A DNA stretch of 64,000 nucleotides from Anthopleura xanthogrammica. Taxonomy: Eukaryota; Cnidaria; Anthozoa; Actiniaria; Actiniidae. The stretch spans positions 800,001-864,000 of the forward strand of contig OZ025208.1 in assembly GCA_964019055.1 (NCBI GenBank), read 5' to 3'. The position numbers and the translations under genes were made by a program. The notes under the pieces were generated by a model. That model was given only the letters and a program-made list of their open reading frames with translations, did no database searches and was not told the DNA's origin. Of the stretch, positions 1-9,159 are shown piece after piece. Each line of letters starts with the position of its first letter. Within the stretch, counting starts at the first letter, position 1.

Positions 1-104
1 TATGTACATGGCTTCTGATCGGACGTATCGGGATTTTTTTGTCACACGTGATTGGTTGGGAAGAGTGAAAGAAATATAGAGCCGGGATATTACATGGTCG
101 CGCG

Positions 105-211
105 GAGATACGAATTTTATCTTCGAGTGTTGAAAAGATCTCTAAAGCCCCGGAGTGAGCGCAGCGAACGACTGAGAGATTTTCGACACGAGAAGATAAA
201 ATTCGTATCTC
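105..211. mobile_element. Short foldback (MITE-like) hairpin
   Basis: Positions 105-135 and 181-211 are near-perfect reverse complements: 31 bp arms with about three mismatches around a 45 bp loop. The arm begins GAGATACGAATTTTATCTTC. The structure is typical of a small non-autonomous inverted-repeat element. Nothing coding was recognised in the rest of 1-656, which is AT-rich and includes a short (AT)n run near 349-364. Confidence 0.55.
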
Positions 212-656
212 AAAGTGCCCATTTAATATTCTGTTTAATATATAATTATCAATGAAAAATAAAAGAAAACAAAAAAAAATAATTAAAAAAAAACAACAAC
301 AAGAAGCAAGCAACTAATGATCTATCAAACCAACCAATCTTCTGATTAATATATATATATATATAAAATATAACAACGAACCAACAATCGAACGGACAAA
401 TTAATGAATGAATTTCATTTTTTAAATTATTTAAAGATCGTTGGAGAACAATTCCATCAACGAACGAACCATTCCAAAAGATGTATTCAAGAGCATGCAC
501 AAATTGAAATTACTGTAAGTGGTTATTTACAAATGTGTTTTTTACTACCACGTGTTAAATTGCTCTGAAATGTTATCCTTTCATTTTGCAAATAAAGTTG
601 TTGTGAATAATTTTTCTCTAGAATTTAAATCTTTCTGTTTCATGGTACCGTTATAG

Positions 657-1731
657 GTCAACAGACAACTTCATCATGTGTTGCTATGCAACCACGTCTA
701 TTCCAAACCTTAACTGTGTCTCCCCTGGCAACGAGTTCTCCAGCTGTGAAGACATGCTCAAAAGTGTTTTAGTAAAAGTTTGCATTTGGGCGGAAGCTGT
801 TCTCGCTACCTTTGGCAATCTGGCTGTCATTTCATGGTGGATATTCCTTTCAACAAAACGAGGAAGAACAAAAATAAAGATAAACAGTGTCCAGTCCTTG
901 TTATTTTGCCATCTCGCCTTTGCTGATCATCTCATGGGAGTATACCTTCTGCTCATTGGAACTTACAATGAAGTATGGAAGGGCGAATACTTTCTGCACG
1001 ATGTGGAGTGGAGATCTGGTCTAAAGTGTAAAATAGCAGGCGCCATTGCCACTTTGTCCAGCGAAGTTTCTGTAATGATTCTGGTTGCCATAACAGCGGA
1101 TAGGATAAACACAATTCTTTTCCAGTTCTCAGGCAGACGCACCAATCTGAAATTGGCTCATGTTCTTTGTCTGTTTATTTGGGTCATTGGATTCTTCATG
1201 TCCTTTACTCCCCTCTTTGCTCCAACATACTTCAATGACAAGATATCTGGCTTCAGTTTTTACGGCCGTTCAACTGTCTGCCTGCCGCTGCAGTTGTCCA
1301 CCGATCGCCCTGCCGGCTGGGAATATTCGGTTGCTGTTTTCATAGGCTTGAATGGTGCAGCTTTCTTCTTCATATTGGCTGGTTACATCGCCATATTGAG
1401 AAAAGTTCGAGAATCTGCTCGAAATGTGCGTTCATCATCAAGCTCCGAATCGGCATTAGGAAGACGGGTTTTATTTGTGATTCTGACCGATTTCTTTTGC
1501 TGGATGCCTGTCACGGTTCTTGGCGTGCTCTCTCTCGTTCATAACTTCAACGAACCTTCTGTGTATGTCTGGGTAGCAGTATTCGTACTTCCCGTCAACT
1601 CAGCCATCAACCCAATACTGTACACCTTCTCTTCCTCTCAAACGATCAACAGCATGAAATCCATCAGAAGAAGATTGATGAGAAATGCAGGTAATGATGT
1701 CCTTCATGTAATAAAATATAGAATAAAATAA
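657..1731 (+). CDS. LGR / relaxin-receptor-like GPCR, 7TM exon (5' partial)
   Basis: This exon encodes the heptahelical part of a leucine-rich-repeat-containing GPCR, a plasma-membrane receptor for glycoprotein or relaxin-like ligands. The frame is open upstream of the Met at 676 to a splice acceptor (TTATAG, AG at 655-656), so the exon probably starts at 657 and the ectodomain lies left of the window. Visible are the cysteine-rich hinge NFIMCCYA...NEFSSCEDML, TM1 with GN, TM2 with LAFAD, a WRSGLKCK segment before TM3, SSE at the start of TM3, and the TM7 motif NPILYTF. The usual DRY/ERF box reads ADR. A good donor (GCAG|GTAATG, GT at 1691-1692) could end the exon at 1690; otherwise translation stops at 1731. 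The hinge and TM1-TM3 signatures favour LGR type A/C over other rhodopsin-class receptors. The exact subtype is not resolvable. Confidence 0.8.
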
Positions 1732-1797
1732 TGATAAAATAAATGGGTTTTAGCAGGGGCATCAATACAGAGTAGATATTATCATCCACTGAAATTC

Positions 1798-1965
1798 CAA
1801 CTGGAATTTAGAAGTTGATTTTTGCGGAGGGAGGAAAACCCCTCGAAGCACAGGAGAGAACCAAAGAACAACTCTACTCACATACAACATTGAGCCCGGC
1901 GGGACTCGAACCCCGGTCGCACTTGTGAGAGGCGATCGCTCTTACCACTACACCACCCGTGGTTC
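1798..1965 (-). mobile_element. tRNA-derived SINE (Val-like head)
   Basis: Read on the minus strand, this has a Pol III box A at 1955-1939 (TGGTGTAGTGGTAAGAG) and a perfect box B at 1912-1902 (GGTTCGAGTCC), with a CTCACAA anticodon-like loop (CAC, Val). The acceptor-stem halves do not pair, so it is not a working tRNA. The head is followed by a tail (TCTCCTGTGCTTCGAGG, then TTTTCCTCCCTCC). Very similar tails occur at about 2780-2845 and 53235-53345, so this is a dispersed SINE family. Confidence 0.75.
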
Positions 1966-2219
1966 TCGATGTATTGAAAAGTGGAGGGAACCTCGTAACG
2001 ACCTTTTGACTGATATGATCAGGGCCAGTCAGGGCCAGCTTACTCTCTGATCGACTGATTTGAAATTAGCATTTGCGTTATTACGAATGGTGAGACGGAT
2101 AGAGAACCCGCAGAAAAGTTATTGAATCAAGGGAGAAACCCAACAAAACTCTATCACATTTGATGCCGAGTCCAGGAATTGAGCACAAGACGCTCTCTCT
2201 CGTCATCGTCTGCTGATCA

Positions 2220-2615
2220 CGGGGGAGGCCGTGTTCTACAGGTGGCAGCTACAGCCTTCCCTCAAGCTGCACGGTCCTGTGATGCTTTATGCAGTTCGGA
2301 TGATGCCGGTCAGGAGCACTTCTGAGAACGGGTGCAATATCTTTCATATATACTCTGGGAAAAGCATTTTCTTCACGCCTCTTGCACGTTGTCCATGCTC
2401 AGGAACCCAAAGAGAAAATTTTGCTATCAAATCACTCTTTGGCCGACGGAGCTGCTGGCTTAGCCAACGAAGTTGTCGTTTTTTAACTGCCAGGGAGAGA
2501 GCTCTCTCTTGTGTCATAGTATAGAGTTCTTCATTGCTAACATGGTCTTGCCGCTTGATCTTCAGCATAATTTGAAGGCACTGTCTTTGAAAGACGTACA
2601 GGGTTTCGCACAGGT
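2220..2615 (-). mobile_element. LINE (non-LTR retrotransposon) 3' ORF remnant
   Basis: Minus-strand translation gives a run containing LYVFQRQCLQIMLKIKRQDH and then RQLRWLSQQLRR...W-P-GQRARG. This matches the region downstream of the reverse transcriptase in many animal LINEs (RLRWLGHVLRM...RGRP pattern). About 75 codons are open (2568-2344) and the rest is decayed. No catalytic domain is present. Confidence 0.6.
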
Positions 2616-2779
2616 CAGATGGAAAATAATATTAATGCTCTTTATACAAAAGATTGAGAGCGCGATGTGATTGTCTGAAAAGTCAAGTTTTATTAGAAAA
2701 TGTTAAGATCCCATATCAGGGTTTATTGCCCAGTACAATATATGAGGAGAGTTGCTTTATAATTCTATTCCTTGCCACA

Positions 2780-2850
2780 AGGGTTCTTCTCCAAGTTTTC
2801 CGGTGTTCCTTCTTGTGTAAAAATCAACTTCTAAATTCCCATTCAATCTG
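2780..2850 (+). repeat. SINE 3'-tail fragment
   Basis: The segment from AGGGTTCTTCTCC to AATCAACTTCTAAATTCC resembles the tail of the 1798-1965 SINE in opposite orientation, including the shared AAAAATCAACTTCTAAATTC string. No tRNA-like head is visible, so this is a 5'-truncated copy. Confidence 0.45.
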
Positions 2851-2915
2851 GCGTCGAAAACTAATTAAACCGCTGAACTAATAACTACTGATATGAAGGA
2901 TACTTTATTTATCAG

Positions 2916-3584
2916 CTCCGCAAGTAGGCCCCATGGCTTTGCCTATGAGGGAACTGAGGATTTGCCGAGAACGAGAAAACCCAGAAGAAATAGTCCAGCA
3001 AGAACTTCATTAACTCTTCTGAAGACAGACCACCAAACCGCTGAGGTGAGTACAAAACAAGTCTCTTAACGATATAAAACATTGATCAGTAATGTGATAA
3101 GGCTTTGTATGGTTGGTTATAGTATTGTTACTGGTTTAGTATGGTTTCTGTTCTCGTCATCCCGGAATCCAATACAGGCTCACGGAAGCAGTATGATATG
3201 GGATCCATAATTTCGGCATCTCCCAGAATCCGTAGTGAATCCACCATCGTTCACGATTTGAATACATTTTTGTTTTTCTATAACACACAAGCTCTTCTCA
3301 TTGTCAGTATTCACATATTAGTCCTTTTCCTCCCGTTTTGTAGCCCAGAAGTTTTTATTCAATGTGTATTTTTAAAAAGCTTCATGTTTCTTGTACTGCA
3401 GGATGAAGCAAAAATTAATGGATCAGACGAAACACCTGAAAACGAAATAATGGTAACCGAGCCTCAGTTAGTAGTGGAGGCTGGCGATGATAAAACAAGA
3501 CCCTGCGGGCAGGGTAGACTGGGTTACCTGGACCGGGTGAGACCAGGGACAGGGGCAGGGGGAGGGGTCCTAGGGTGCCCTTGA
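2916..3584 (+). CDS. Probable cytoplasmic-tail exons of the LGR-like receptor
   Basis: Two candidate exons lie downstream of the 7TM exon. The first, 2916-3045, follows an acceptor (TTATCAG) and ends at a strong donor (GCTGAG|GTGAGT). One frame is open throughout and is rich in basic residues and serine (RTRKPRRNSPARTS). The second, 3402-3584, follows TGTACTGCAG and joins in phase 0 (TAE|DEAKING), ending in TGA. The product would be a hydrophilic tail without a recognised domain. The first exon needs a phase-2 donor, while the 7TM exon's best donor at 1690 is phase 1. Either a small exon between them was missed or these exons belong to another transcript. The last 30 or so codons come from a GC-rich repeat-like stretch. 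Confidence 0.4.
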
Positions 3585-4796
3585 CCCACCCTTTGTGGAA
3601 AAAGAGTGATCAATTATAAAATAAGCTGACTGTAATTTGGTTTTTAATGTTTCTGATGTATCGTACTGTCGAGGCCCTCGTTTTCTTTTTTCGTCGTTTT
3701 TCAAAAGACAGTGAGAGACTGCCTACTATAAATGTACAGTGAAAGCCATTTTGGAAAAAAAAGTTAAATCAAAAACTAAATCATCGAAAATACCCATTTT
3801 GGTGAAGTCCAACTTCCATATCCTTAATTCCGATTCCAGTCCGAGTTTTATCATACGTAATTAAGTCGCAGACGGAAAGTCGGCAAAGCGAGCTGACGGA
3901 GACATGTTTGCTTGAGGTCAGCATTATTTGTTTACCACATGAATCCTTCGTTTAGAACGGTAAGACGAGCAAATAATTGCTCAAAACTACCCTCAGAATT
4001 GCTTTACATCTTACAATTTTCTATTTTCGTATATATTTGTAAATCAATCGACAGTTCGTAAATGTTTAACGAGTGAGTCGCGAGTTGAATGACTTTTATA
4101 TAAGAGATCGATCTGAGAGTCAAAATCCATGCGTTCGATTTAACAATATTTCTCATTACTCTTCAGTTCTTAATATCAAAATGAAAGCCCAAATAAACTT
4201 CGTTGTACCTCATGTTTATTTGTAGTAGTCTTGTTGAGTCAACCATTAAATATAGCATCCGAGAATCGGGTCGGTAAAACTCGAATGAAGTCAGGACGTC
4301 CCAAGTTAGCTTGGAGCGCGTAGAAATTCTTTAATACAAGAATTAAATATCGGCCACGGCTAGCTTTTACCTTTTGTACTGGTACTACAGATAATACTGC
4401 TTTAGATAGCTGAGTCAAAGCACGAGTAGTTAATCAAAGTTAGCGGAGTTGCCGTGAGCAATGCAAATTCTTAAGATTAGAATTATCCTTGTTTACGAAT
4501 AAATTAAAATTTCTGACTCGGCTCACTCTTTAATTACAGCAGTCAACGAAATAGAGCATGCGTAGACATTAATTTATGTCACGTGATACGCTAGCTCCGC
4601 CCTCTCTTAATTAGTTGGCAACGTAGTGACATTGATTGACAGTTGGCACATGCTAATTGTTGGACTATAGACAGGAACCCTGTATCAGATGCCCACTAAG
4701 GACTGTTGGGTAAGGCCGCAATGACCCTCTGGGTAGTATTGCGCAACTTTGCCATTTTGTCGCGAAGGAATCAGAAAGAAAAAAAAACGAAGGTAT
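3585..4796. other. Intergenic, no gene recognised
   Basis: AT-rich sequence with no convincing reading frame, RNA gene or repeat. It forms the left flank of the transposon at 4797. Confidence 0.5.
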
Positions 4797-4872
4797 TGCC
4801 GACTACAAAATCGAGCGGTAGCCTGGGCACTAGTATAGATGCGCGGGACTGGGCTAGTCATTTGGGTAGACA
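4797..4872 (+). repeat. Left terminal inverted repeat of the ISL2EU-like element
   Basis: 76 bp that match the reverse complement of 8879-8953, with roughly ten mismatches and one 1-bp indel. The outer 19 bases are identical, and so are most of the inner bases (GTCATTTGGGTAGACA). It lies just 26 bp before the YqaJ gene's start codon, so it may carry that gene's promoter (inference). Confidence 0.85.
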
Positions 4873-4898
4873 GAGACAGAGCATATACGAAGGTCAAC

Positions 4899-6902
4899 AT
4901 GGCGTCAAGCAATTCTTTTCGAAATTCTGTGGTTATTCTTGATGAAATTGATGTGCCTGGTGCAATATTACCTAGAAAAACACCCGAAGAAAGTAATATA
5001 CCACAGTTAAAACGCTGGTTGGTCTGTAGGGGAGCTTCATCGACAGGAAAAAAGGCTCAACTCGTTGCGAGGTTAGTTGTTTACACTTGAATATTCGATC
5101 TCACTTTCACTTAAACTTTTACTTAAATAAAAGAGTTATGTTGCCAGTACATTTACGCTGTAAGCTGAAAGATATTTTGTCTTCTTATTAGGGTTAACGA
5201 CTACATAACATCAGGCCTGGCAAAGAAAAATCTTCGAGATCCTGATGGCGGCATACATTTGGCACGCAAGAAAGCACAACTCGGTCTACTGGAGGTTGTT
5301 GAACCTCCTTTGAAAGAAAGTTTTCCTTCTGACGGATTTTCCGAAAAGTTAGATGGACTTCCCGTGATTAATTTTAGAACTGTGTGGACTTACATGATAG
5401 CTTGTATTGATGCTAAGAAACAGTTATCTACTGCTAAACCAATGGTCAAGGGATTTAATTTTTATAAGTCAGGTCATGTCCTTAGTATAAAATCCCACCA
5501 TAGAAATGCAAGGAGCTACATAAAGTCACAAGTACTTCCTTCAATGAAAAAAACATCTGCATACTCTTGCTACATAGTAATTCGAGACAATGGTTTAGTT
5601 ATCAGAGCATTTTGTGGCTGTCCTGCTGGGATTGATGGCCGTTGCAACCATGTTGCAGCCACATTATTTGCTTTGGAAGAGTTCTGTAAGGTCAGAGCAA
5701 AAGAAACACAGGAGGAGTCATGTACTTCACAAACTTGCAAGTGGAATGTACCGAGAAAAAGAAAAGGTGAAGTAATATCCATCTCTAACATGAAATTCAG
5801 AAAGCATGAGTATGGAAAAGTCAAAGTTGAAAAGAGTCCAGTAGTCCCTGCTACAAAAGATGTTCGAGCACTTGACCAAAGAGTGACTTCTGCTACCAAG
5901 CTCTACAATATATTTTCCAAAGTAAAGAGCTTTGAAAACAAAACAGGCAGAGTACTTGGCATAACACATGTGCTAGAAAGTAAAACACCAGAGGAGCTTA
6001 AGCTGATTGTTGAAACTGATCACTGTTATTGCAAACCTCCAGAAGAGACAGATGAGAAGATAAATGATCAGGAAGATAATGCTCTGATATCCCCAATTAA
6101 ATCTCACCCTGTATCTGCCAATGAAATTCTTGTGCGCTGTCAAAGAATCAAGAGCAAGTTGGCATTATCAGAAGCTTCAATTGAAGAGGTTGAGGCATCT
6201 ACAAGGAACCAGTCTTCCAATACACAGTGGCATTTGTTAAGGAAAAATAGAATCACTGCTTCAAAGAGCTATCGTTGTGCTGTTTTGAAAGAAAGTACAT
6301 CCCCAACCAAAGCATTAGAGGAAATTCTTTCATATAAGAAATTTGATCAGACGCAAGCGATGAAAGAGGGACTAGCCCAGGAGGAGCAAATAGTGACAGA
6401 CTATGTAACAGAAAAAAACAGGAATGGAAACACACAAGTGACAGTCAAGAGATGTGGGTTTTTTGTTAGCAACACTCATGGATACCTAGGAGCAAGCCCA
6501 GATGGCCTTGTGTCTGATCCTTCATTTGTACCCCCCGCAGGACTCCTAGAGGTGAAATATGTTCAGGTATTAGATGAGGAAACCTTGCACAATGCTCTAC
6601 TGAGAAAGAGAATCTGCGTACTAGAGAATAATAAACTGCAAATGAATAAGAGCCACAGATATCATTACCAAGTGCAACACCAAATGTTTGTCACGAACAA
6701 GACTTGGACTGACTTTGTTGTTAAGTCTTCGACTGGGGGTCCTCTTTACATTGAAAGAGTGTATTTCAACAGAGAGTTTTGGGGTAATGTTTTCCCAAAA
6801 CTGGAATTGTTTTTCAATAATTTCATGCTTCCTGAGATAGCTTACCCTAGGGTCAGAGATGGCCTCACAAGCTTGAGGTTAAATGATTTCCGTCAAGATT
6901 AA
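4899..6902 (+). CDS. Transposon-encoded SAP-SWIM-YqaJ nuclease-like protein
   Basis: A two-exon gene: 4899-5071, an intron at 5072-5191 (GAG|GTTAGT...TTATTAG), then 5192-6902, giving about 627 aa. The phase-2 join restores a SAP-like helix pair (IPQLKRWLVCRGAS...KAQLVAR|VNDYI, residues ~30-65), a DNA-binding fold. A SWIM zinc finger follows at ~199-211 (CGC...CNH). The C-terminal YqaJ/lambda-exonuclease-type domain (~400-560) keeps its expected residues: ITASKS, G-x3-E (MKEGLAQEE), the Asp of SPDG (~494), E-x-K in LLEVKY (~513-515), and QVQHQ. The start is chosen at 4899 (CAACATGG context). The YqaJ fold cuts or resects DNA. Its role in transposition is not established here. It converges on the transposase gene at 7333-8817. 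Confidence 0.85.
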
Positions 6903-7332
6903 ATATGTGCAATTCAACATATTTTATTGCCTGCTTGAATTTATTTATATCATTTATAGTAGTACCTTGTACTGGTTGTTTCATTTTACAGTATACTAGT
7001 AAGTAAGTTATATACCAATCGCAATGAAATATTATTACAAACTAATTAAAAATTAGAGTGACTGCAATAAACTTGCAAAATAGTTACTAGATACTAGTAC
7101 ACTAATTTTATTAACTCTTGGATTTTATTACCCCATGAGCAGAGTCCTGTTTATTGCAATCACTCCTCGTAATGAAATGTATATATATATTGCTATTTAT
7201 TTCTTTTAAATTATGAATACCATATTACAGTGCACATTGATTTCATGGACTGAAATAAAACATGAGTATAATATTTCATGAAGCTTGTCTATTAACTTAA
7301 CCAACTTGAATTGTATAAATTAATGGTCCAAC
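6903..7332. other. Convergent 3' region between the two transposon genes
   Basis: AT-rich spacer inside the transposon between the two stop codons. Presumably it holds the 3' UTRs and polyadenylation signals of both genes. No other structure was recognised. Confidence 0.5.
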
Positions 7333-8817
7333 TTATGAGATTAAAGGAGGCAAAAAATTTGTAAAAGCTGATAATATCATGATAATGTCAGAAGATAATG
7401 GAGATAGAGTGATTGGAATTCTTCGGTCCAATATATGCCAGTTCTTGATTCGTTCCATACACCTTTCAACATGAACTCTTAAGCAAGCAACCCTCTTGTT
7501 TCTTTCTGCCTCCTCTTTTGAAAACTGTTTACGGGATTGCAGAAAGACTGGTAATGTAAGAGTTGCACCTACAGAGGCAAGTTCATCTTGTATGAGAAAA
7601 CCCTTATCTGCCATTATCTCATCTCCAGGTTGCAACAGTCCTAGCAGACCACTTTGTTTTACAATCTCTTTATCTGAGATGCTGCCTGGATAAAGTTCAC
7701 TGACAAATGCAGTTGCTCCACTAGGAGTGATTCCAATGAGGCTCTTCATTGTGGTTCTTGACTTATAAGATGAGTAGCAGGCAGATTGATTGTCAAGTGC
7801 TGATGGCCTCTCCATTTCAAACTCTGTGCAATCAATAATCAACACAGTTTTAGGATAAAATTCTTTGAAAAGTTTTGGCATGTGGAGTCTCAAGACTTCT
7901 CTGGATGGTAATCGGATCAAACATTCTAATTCTGTTCTCAAAAATCTTATCCATGTTCGAAAAATCAAGGACACTGTGTTTTCGCAAATCTTAAAGCGGT
8001 GGGCCAAATCACGATTGAAAAGTCCAAGTCGTAGTTTCATTAAGACCAGAGAAAATTCTTCAAAAGTTGACAGTTTTCGAGGTCTACCAGGTTGAATTTT
8101 CTGAGGCATGTCTGTGTATGTCCTTAAGTGTGTTCCATAGCTGATATTCTTAGCAGATTCTTCTATGATATCAAAACACAACATCAGTGTTTCGAAGTCT
8201 GTAAACCCAGTATAGAAAGCAATGTTGGAGGGGCTGCCTTTGTAATCTTCTATGTTAAACTTGGAATTTTCGTATTTGAACTTTAATCTAGAGATTTCTT
8301 GTTCAAGTGTCTTTATTTTCGTTTCAAGTTCTTGAATCTCGGAATCATTCTCTTCAGTTTGGGTTGACATGTCCCTAGTTTCTGAATCAGTTTGAGTAGA
8401 TATCTCCTTGGAGAAAACAACAGGTTGAACAACATCTGGAATCTCTTCTTGATCACTTGTTGACGAACTCGTTGCAACATTTACGTTTACGATCTTTGTA
8501 GCTCTCTTCTTCTCTTTGCTCGGCAGCACTGCTTTTATAATCTCTCTTCTTTTCGCTTGTTGCTTTGTCCAAGGAAAAATCGATGGTAAATGTTTTCGAT
8601 TAAGCTTTTTTCCACCTTCAAAATGTTGAGAGCAGATCCTTGTGTTGTCGCTATCAAGTTTGAGAGACGAGTTGCGAATCAATTTGTCATATTGCCTTCT
8701 TACGACTATATTTTTGGGAATACGATAAAATTGTAGTCCAGTACTGTTTCTAAAGTTATTGAAGCATCCTGGGACGCAACAATTCACAGGCTTAGGCATT
8801 TTTTCGAAGGAAAACAC
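7333..8817 (-). CDS. THAP-domain DDE transposase (ISL2EU/Harbinger-like)
   Basis: A single-exon 494 aa protein. The N-terminus (from Met7, MPKPVNCC) is a THAP zinc finger with the C2CH pattern CCVPGC...CSQHF (~13-63), followed by a basic linker and an acidic, Ser/Thr-rich stretch. A coiled coil (ELETKIKTLEQEISRL, ~158-185) probably mediates dimerisation. A helix-turn-helix region (LSTFEEFSLVLMKLRLGLFN..., ~245-300) precedes the DDE_Tnp_4-type catalytic core. Its acidic triad is visible: Asp in IIDCTEFE (~327), Asp in MADKGF (~403) and Glu in HVERCMERIK (~450). The THAP and HTH domains are expected to bind the terminal repeats, and the core to cut and join DNA. The frame is fully open and the catalytic residues are present. 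Confidence 0.88.
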   Translation of the reverse strand: MFSFEKMPKPVNCCVPGCFNNFRNSTGLQFYRIPKNIVVRRQYDKLIRNSSLKLDSDNTRICSQHFEGGKKLNRKHLPSIFPWTKQQAKRREIIKAVLPSKEKKRATKIVNVNVATSSSTSDQEEIPDVVQPVVFSKEISTQTDSETRDMSTQTEENDSEIQELETKIKTLEQEISRLKFKYENSKFNIEDYKGSPSNIAFYTGFTDFETLMLCFDIIEESAKNISYGTHLRTYTDMPQKIQPGRPRKLSTFEEFSLVLMKLRLGLFNRDLAHRFKICENTVSLIFRTWIRFLRTELECLIRLPSREVLRLHMPKLFKEFYPKTVLIIDCTEFEMERPSALDNQSACYSSYKSRTTMKSLIGITPSGATAFVSELYPGSISDKEIVKQSGLLGLLQPGDEIMADKGFLIQDELASVGATLTLPVFLQSRKQFSKEEAERNKRVACLRVHVERCMERIKNWHILDRRIPITLSPLSSDIIMILSAFTNFLPPLIS

Positions 8818-8878
8818 AGTATTATAATTCCTCTTTCTAACAAGAACTTGTATGCTTAGTTTGTTTACAAGTTGTCTT

Positions 8879-8953
8879 GTCTACCCAAATGACTTGCCCA
8901 GGCCGCGCGGCTGAACTAGTGCCCAGTCTCCCACTCGATTTTGTAGTCGGCAA
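8879..8953 (-). repeat. Right terminal inverted repeat of the ISL2EU-like element
   Basis: Partner of 4797-4872. It lies upstream of the transposase start codon (8817), so each gene begins close to one end of the element and reads inward. Confidence 0.85.
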
Positions 8954-9159
8954 TTTTATGACTGGTTTACCACAGGTAACCCAGTAAAGACAAACCCCTC
9001 AAGGGCACTAGGACTAAGACGTTTTGTAAGTTTGTAATAAATGATACATGTTATTGTACTTATCTGTTGTTCTTTACTTGAAATAAAACGTCATTCAGTC
9101 TATTTGACCTTCTATTTAGCCTCTGTTTTCCGTTTAGTGCAGCCAAGCTTTGTACTCTT

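Larger units (their letters stand above)
4797..8953. mobile_element. ISL2EU-like DNA transposon, apparently complete
   Basis: The element spans 4157 bp and is bounded by inverted repeats starting TGCCGACTACAAAATCGAG. It holds two open, convergent genes: a SAP-SWIM-YqaJ protein (+) and a THAP-DDE transposase (-). From general knowledge, this two-protein combination defines the ISL2EU group, a relative of PIF/Harbinger. Both ends abut the dinucleotide AT (4795-4796 and 8954-8955), compatible with a 2 bp target duplication. No stop codon or frameshift is seen in either gene, so the copy may be young and possibly autonomous. Confidence 0.82.

Noticed and set aside
1891..1965. Functional tRNA-Val gene
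   Set aside because: Boxes A and B are good, but the acceptor stem does not pair and a SINE tail follows directly.
4679..4796. Extension of the transposon TIR further left
   Set aside because: Bases left of 4795 do not match the reverse complement of those right of 8955 beyond scattered short strings.
5259..6902. Starting the YqaJ protein at 5259
   Set aside because: The codon there is TTG. The frame continues upstream to a splice acceptor at 5190-5191 and joins a SAP-encoding first exon starting at 4899.
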